Position numbers and translations under genes: made by a program
From: Streptomyces sp. SID11385
GTDB lineage: Bacteria > Actinomycetota > Actinomycetes > Streptomycetales > Streptomycetaceae
DNA: 46,317 nt
Direction: 5' to 3'
Assembly: GCF_010548245.1 (NCBI RefSeq)
Contig: NZ_JAAGLR010000565.1
Coordinates: 1-46,317 of the forward strand
Notes under the pieces: generated by a model
Told to the model about the DNA's origin: nothing
The model's input: the letters and a program-made list of their open reading frames with translations, nothing else
The model's database searches: none
Shown: piece after piece, positions 43,161-46,317 of the stretch
Layout of the letters: each line of letters begins with the position of its first letter
Numbering within the stretch: position 1 is the first letter of the stretch

Positions 43161-43619
43161 CTACCCCGCCCAGCCCCGCAGGGTCAGGCGGGGGCCCTCG
43201 GTCAAGTAGGCGTCGAGGGCGGCGCGGGAGCCGGGGACGAAGGTGGTGGGGATGCGCGAGGCGGGGACCCACTCGACCCTCGTGTGTTTCTCCGGCTCGC
43301 GGTTGTGCGGGGTGCCCGTCCACTCGTGCGTCGTGAAGACCACGGTCAGCCAGCCGTCCGGGGCCGTCGTGCCCTTGCGGCCGTGGATGACGTGGACCAC
43401 CTCCAGGGAAGCCGGGCGGAGTTGGACGCCTGTCTCCTCCGCCACCTCCCTGACCGCCGTCTCCGTGACCGGTTCGCCCGGCTCGCGTTTGCCGCCGGGG
43501 AGGTCCCAGAGTCCGGCGCCGAAGGCGTTGCTCCCGGCTCGTCGGATCAGGAGGAGCGCGTCGCTCGTGCGGTCGTGGACGATGACTGTCGCCACCAGCA
43601 AGGTCATAGCGGGATACAT
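43161..43619 (-). CDS. Nudix hydrolase
   Basis: A 152-residue Nudix-fold pyrophosphohydrolase. The Nudix box runs from Gly43 (GGKREPGE, then REVAEETG at about 57-64), matching GX5EX7REUXEEXGU. It cleaves a nucleoside diphosphate linked to another group; the substrate is unknown but the ADP-ribose/NTP-cleaning type is likely. The ATG at 43619 is used; an ATG at 43607 is a good alternative. It is divergent from the secreted hydrolase gene. Confidence 0.9.
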   Translation of the reverse strand: MYPAMTLLVATVIVHDRTSDALLLIRRAGSNAFGAGLWDLPGGKREPGEPVTETAVREVAEETGVQLRPASLEVVHVIHGRKGTTAPDGWLTVVFTTHEWTGTPHNREPEKHTRVEWVPASRIPTTFVPGSRAALDAYLTEGPRLTLRGWAG

Positions 43620-43668
43620 CCCCCGGTTCCGGGGCCCGCATCCTTAACTCGCTTGTCACAAGGCCCTC

Positions 43669-43697
43669 TTGAGGCGCGGCCGCACCGCTCGTAGGCT
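43669..43697 (+). promoter_or_regulatory. Promoter of the secreted hydrolase gene
   Basis: TTGAGG (43669-43674) and TAGGCT (43692-43697) are 17 bases apart, the ideal spacing. The predicted leader is about 80 bases and contains AGGGAG before the GTG. Confidence 0.65.
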
Positions 43698-43783
43698 GCC
43701 TCGTCGTCGGTCGCGTGTTCGACGCGCGGCCGTCGCGGCACTTGCGCCACCCCCCGCGCCTCACGCCACACAGGGAGCTGCAC

Positions 43784-45604
43784 GTGATCAGACGTCCCGC
43801 CATCGCCCTGGCCGCCGCCTCCGCCGTCGTCGCAGGACTCGCCCTCGCCGGACCCGCCGTCGCCTCGCCCGCGCACCACGAGAGCCCGCGCGGCGGCGTC
43901 ACCCACGCCGAGAACGACCGCGTGCCCGCCGGTTCCGCCTGGACGCAGGAGTACTTCCCCTCCTCCGACCGCTCCGGCACCCAGCTCCACGCCGACGTCC
44001 TTCTCCCCGAAGGGCTGAAAAAGGGGCAGAAGGTCCCCGTCATCCTCTCCGTCGGGCCCTACTTCGGGCACTCCGGGCAGACCGACGACGAGGGCTTCAC
44101 GCACACCGGGCCCTCCGCCCGCTTCAACGACTTCATCGAGGGCAGCGACCTCTTCACGCAGGGGTACGCCTTCGTCATGGTCGACCTGCGCGGCTTCGGC
44201 GGCTCCACCGGCTGCCTCGACTGGGGCGGTCCGGGCGAGCAGGCCGACGTCAAGGCCGCCGTCGACTGGGCGGGCAAGCAGTCCTGGTCCACCGGCAAGG
44301 TCGGCATGTACGGGAAGTCCTACGACGCCGTCACCGGGCTCATCGGCAACGACCTCGACCAGAAGCCGCTGAAGGCCGTCGTCGCGCAGGAACCCGTGTG
44401 GGACCTGTACCAGTACATCTACTCCAACGGCGTCCCGCGCCCCAACGTGACCGGCACCGCGAACGCGTACAACTCCATCGCCACACTGCCCCAGTTGGCC
44501 GACGACGACCCGCACTACCTCGCCAACGCCACGTACGAGCGCCAGCACCCCGAGTGCCTCACGCAGAACGCCGACGGCTACAAGATCGCCGACCAGAAGT
44601 CCGCGCACTGGAAGGCCCGTGACCTCGCCGCCAAGGCGAAGGGCAGCGACACGCCCCTCTTCGTCACCCAGGGTTTCGTCGAGAACAACACCAAACCCGA
44701 GGAGATGCAGGAGTACTTGGACAACCACCACGGCCCCGAGCGCGGCTGGCTCGGGCAGTGGGACCACGTACGCGGCGGCGACCGCGTGAGCGACGGGCGC
44801 CTCGCGATGGGCCGCGAGGGCTGGTACGCGGAGACCCTCTCCTTCTACGACCAGTACCTCAAGGGGAAGCGCCCGCAGGCGAGTTACCCCGCCTTCTCGA
44901 TCGAGGACTCGACCGGCGCCTGGCGCGCCGAGCGCGCCTGGCCCACCACGTCCCGTACCACCACCGTGCGGCTCGGAAACGGGTCCTACGTGGACGACGG
45001 CGGCGCATCGGCGCGCGACGCCTTGGCGTTGAGCCCCCAGGGGAACGGCGCGGCACGGGACTTCGACATGGAGCACGCTCCCGCGCTCGACCCCGTCGCA
45101 CCCCGGGGCCTCGCGAAGGGTCTCGCCGCGATCCAGGAGGCCGGGGCCGTCACATCCAGCTACTTCACCTGGTCGAAGCCGCTCGCCCGTGACACCCGGA
45201 TCACCGGGACGCCGAACATCTCCTTCAAGGCCAAGGGTTCCGGCAACGTCATGCTGAAGCTCTACGACGTCGGCACGGACGGCAAGGCCGTCATGTTCGA
45301 CGAGCAGGTGTCCCTCGTGAAGAGCGGGCGCGTCTCCGTGGACCTGAAGGCGACGGACTGGACGCTCAAGGCCGGGCACGTGCTCGGGGTCGAGGTCGGG
45401 TCGATCCAGAGCGGCTCGTGGCAGGACACGCCGAGCGGCGAGACGATCGGCGTGGACGACGCACGGCTGGCGCTCGCCCTCGACGACCCCGCCGACGACG
45501 TGGCCACGGCGGGCGACCGGTCGCCGTTCCTCGACTCGTACCTGCGGCAGTACACGACGACGCTGGCGGCGGGGGAGGGAAGCTTCACGCTGCCGCGGGC
45601 CTGA
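43784..45604 (+). CDS. Secreted CocE/X-Pro dipeptidyl-peptidase family hydrolase
   Basis: A 606-residue alpha/beta hydrolase. The signal peptide ends near AVA-SPA at about residue 28. The nucleophile is Ser179 in YGKSYD, the GxSY type of X-Pro peptidases and cocaine esterase, but the usual Gly after the Tyr is Asp-Ala here; the catalytic His is likely His328 in GQWDHV. FVMVDLRGFGGSTGCLDWGG is the standard strand-3 region. A C-terminal beta-sandwich (from about residue 470, ITGTPNISFKAKG) matches PepX_C. The GTG at 43784 has AGGGAG six bases upstream. It probably releases X-Pro dipeptides or cleaves esters outside the cell. Confidence 0.88.
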   Translation: MIRRPAIALAAASAVVAGLALAGPAVASPAHHESPRGGVTHAENDRVPAGSAWTQEYFPSSDRSGTQLHADVLLPEGLKKGQKVPVILSVGPYFGHSGQTDDEGFTHTGPSARFNDFIEGSDLFTQGYAFVMVDLRGFGGSTGCLDWGGPGEQADVKAAVDWAGKQSWSTGKVGMYGKSYDAVTGLIGNDLDQKPLKAVVAQEPVWDLYQYIYSNGVPRPNVTGTANAYNSIATLPQLADDDPHYLANATYERQHPECLTQNADGYKIADQKSAHWKARDLAAKAKGSDTPLFVTQGFVENNTKPEEMQEYLDNHHGPERGWLGQWDHVRGGDRVSDGRLAMGREGWYAETLSFYDQYLKGKRPQASYPAFSIEDSTGAWRAERAWPTTSRTTTVRLGNGSYVDDGGASARDALALSPQGNGAARDFDMEHAPALDPVAPRGLAKGLAAIQEAGAVTSSYFTWSKPLARDTRITGTPNISFKAKGSGNVMLKLYDVGTDGKAVMFDEQVSLVKSGRVSVDLKATDWTLKAGHVLGVEVGSIQSGSWQDTPSGETIGVDDARLALALDDPADDVATAGDRSPFLDSYLRQYTTTLAAGEGSFTLPRA

Positions 45605-45623
45605 GCGAGGCGCGCGGAAAGAC

Positions 45624-45670
45624 GGTACGGGCCCGCCTCCCGCCGCTCAGCGGGGGCGCGGGCCCGTACC
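45624..45670. terminator. Bidirectional hairpin after the secreted hydrolase gene
   Basis: GGTACGGGCCCGC (45624-45636) pairs perfectly with 45658-45670 around a 21-base loop. It lies between convergent genes. Confidence 0.8.
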
Positions 45671-45740
45671 TCCCCCCCGCCGCCCGCTTCCGCGCCCCGG
45701 CGCGCCGCCTGCTGACGCGCCTGTCACGACCACCGCTCCC

Positions 45741-46317
45741 TCACCGCGCCAGCCGCTCCCCGTCCCCCATCGCGATCACCGGATGCCACTCCGGGCGCAG
45801 TTCCCGCAGCAGGGCCACCAGGTCCGTCCGGGCCAGGCTCACACAGCCGTGGGTCGGGCCCCCGTGGTCGATGTGGACCCAGATGCCGCCGCCCCGCTCC
45901 TCGCCCAGCGGGCGGGCGCGGTCCAGGGGGGAGACGCCCGCCACCCGGTTGTAGTCGATCGCCAGGACGTGACCGAAAGCGCCCGCCAGGGACTCGCCCG
46001 TGAAGCCGGTGCCGTCCTCGGCGAACTCGTCCGACCTGTCGTAGGGCAGGTGCGTGCCGGGGTTCGGGAGGAGACCGCCCGCGTCGCCGATGCGGTAGAC
46101 CCCGGCGGGGGAGCGCAGGTCGCCCGCCCGGTGGTCGTCCGTCCAGCCGCGCAGCGCGTTCCGGGCTGGGCGCGCGCGGCCGGGGAGCCAGTCCCCGGCC
46201 TCCGTGCGGGCGTACAGGCGGGCCGTCCCCCGGTTGGCGTCCGGGCCCGCGCCCTTCACCACGAGGACCTGCCGCGCGTTCGCGGGAATCCGGGCGAGCG
46301 TGCGCGGGCCGAGCCCG
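45741..46317 (-). CDS. L,D-transpeptidase-like (YkuD family) protein, 5'-truncated
   Basis: The frame is open through the right edge of the window, so the N-terminus, including any signal peptide, is missing. The visible part carries RIPANARQVLVVKG, SPAGVYRIGD, and the catalytic segment HIDHGGPTHGCVSL with the nucleophile Cys, the pattern of YkuD-type L,D-transpeptidases. These enzymes cross-link or modify peptidoglycan outside the membrane. About 190 codons are present. A GTG at 46260-46262 is only an internal codon. Some actinobacterial members of this group have unknown substrates. Confidence 0.85.
   Translation of the reverse strand, partial: GLGPRTLARIPANARQVLVVKGAGPDANRGTARLYARTEAGDWLPGRARPARNALRGWTDDHRAGDLRSPAGVYRIGDAGGLLPNPGTHLPYDRSDEFAEDGTGFTGESLAGAFGHVLAIDYNRVAGVSPLDRARPLGEERGGGIWVHIDHGGPTHGCVSLARTDLVALLRELRPEWHPVIAMGDGERLAR

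Noticed and set aside
42734..43209. Longer alternative frame starting near 42601 or at GTG 42997
   Set aside because: The product is Arg/Gly/Pro-rich low complexity and runs into the convergent Nudix gene; the 51-codon frame at 42995 is more protein-like.

Overview
The window is about 73% GC, uses G/C third codon positions throughout, and carries genes typical of Streptomyces or a close relative: futalosine-pathway menaquinone genes, an MMPL exporter, a Tad-type pilus locus, an orphan type VII (Ess-like) ATPase with a WXG100 partner, and a cysteine leader peptide. No phage, transposon, rRNA, tRNA or CRISPR is visible, so this looks like conserved chromosome rather than a mobile island.

Region by region. 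1-7.6 kb: end of the cytochrome c biogenesis gene ccsB, a Tat-exported phospholipase C-like phosphoesterase, an MMPL exporter, and a two-gene cytosine permease/deaminase operon. 7.7-14.5 kb: menaquinone block (UbiD-type decarboxylase, prenyltransferase mqnP, flavin prenyltransferase ubiX, an Lrp/AsnC regulator, aminofutalosine synthase mqnE), interrupted by a Uma2-type nuclease and a rhomboid protease; mqnA follows at 27 kb. 14.6-18.4 kb: GNAT acetyltransferase, DUF4229 membrane protein, a 35-codon cysteine-containing leader peptide ahead of a dicarboxylate/amino-acid:cation symporter, and a TetR regulator. 18.5-26.3 kb: an RpiR-type regulator divergent from a six-gene operon of a C45 acyltransferase/hydrolase and a complete Dpp/Opp-type ABC importer. 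26.5-30 kb: cold-shock protein, mqnA, amidohydrolase. 30.4-35.4 kb: EssC-like FtsK/SpoIIIE ATPase and WXG100 protein. 35.7-42.7 kb: Tad pilus operon (SAF protein, CpaE-like, CpaF/TadA, TadB, TadC, Flp pilin, two TadE-like, one TadG-like protein). 43-46.3 kb: Nudix hydrolase, secreted CocE/X-Pro peptidase-family hydrolase, and a truncated L,D-transpeptidase-like gene.

Most promising observations: (1) a dispersed element of a hairpin plus a perfect TTATCCACA DnaA-type box, present twice 19 kb apart in opposite orientation, each next to low-complexity tandem repeats; (2) a leaderless cysteine leader peptide with a three-half-site candidate operator ahead of a DAACS transporter, which suggests cystine uptake; (3) the RpiR-C45-ABC operon, whose regulator lacks the usual sugar-phosphate loop of the SIS domain; (4) leaderless transcripts predicted for several menaquinone genes; (5) the minimal EssC/WXG100 pair without other type VII genes. 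All functions are inferred from sequence recalled and read by eye; no search was run.
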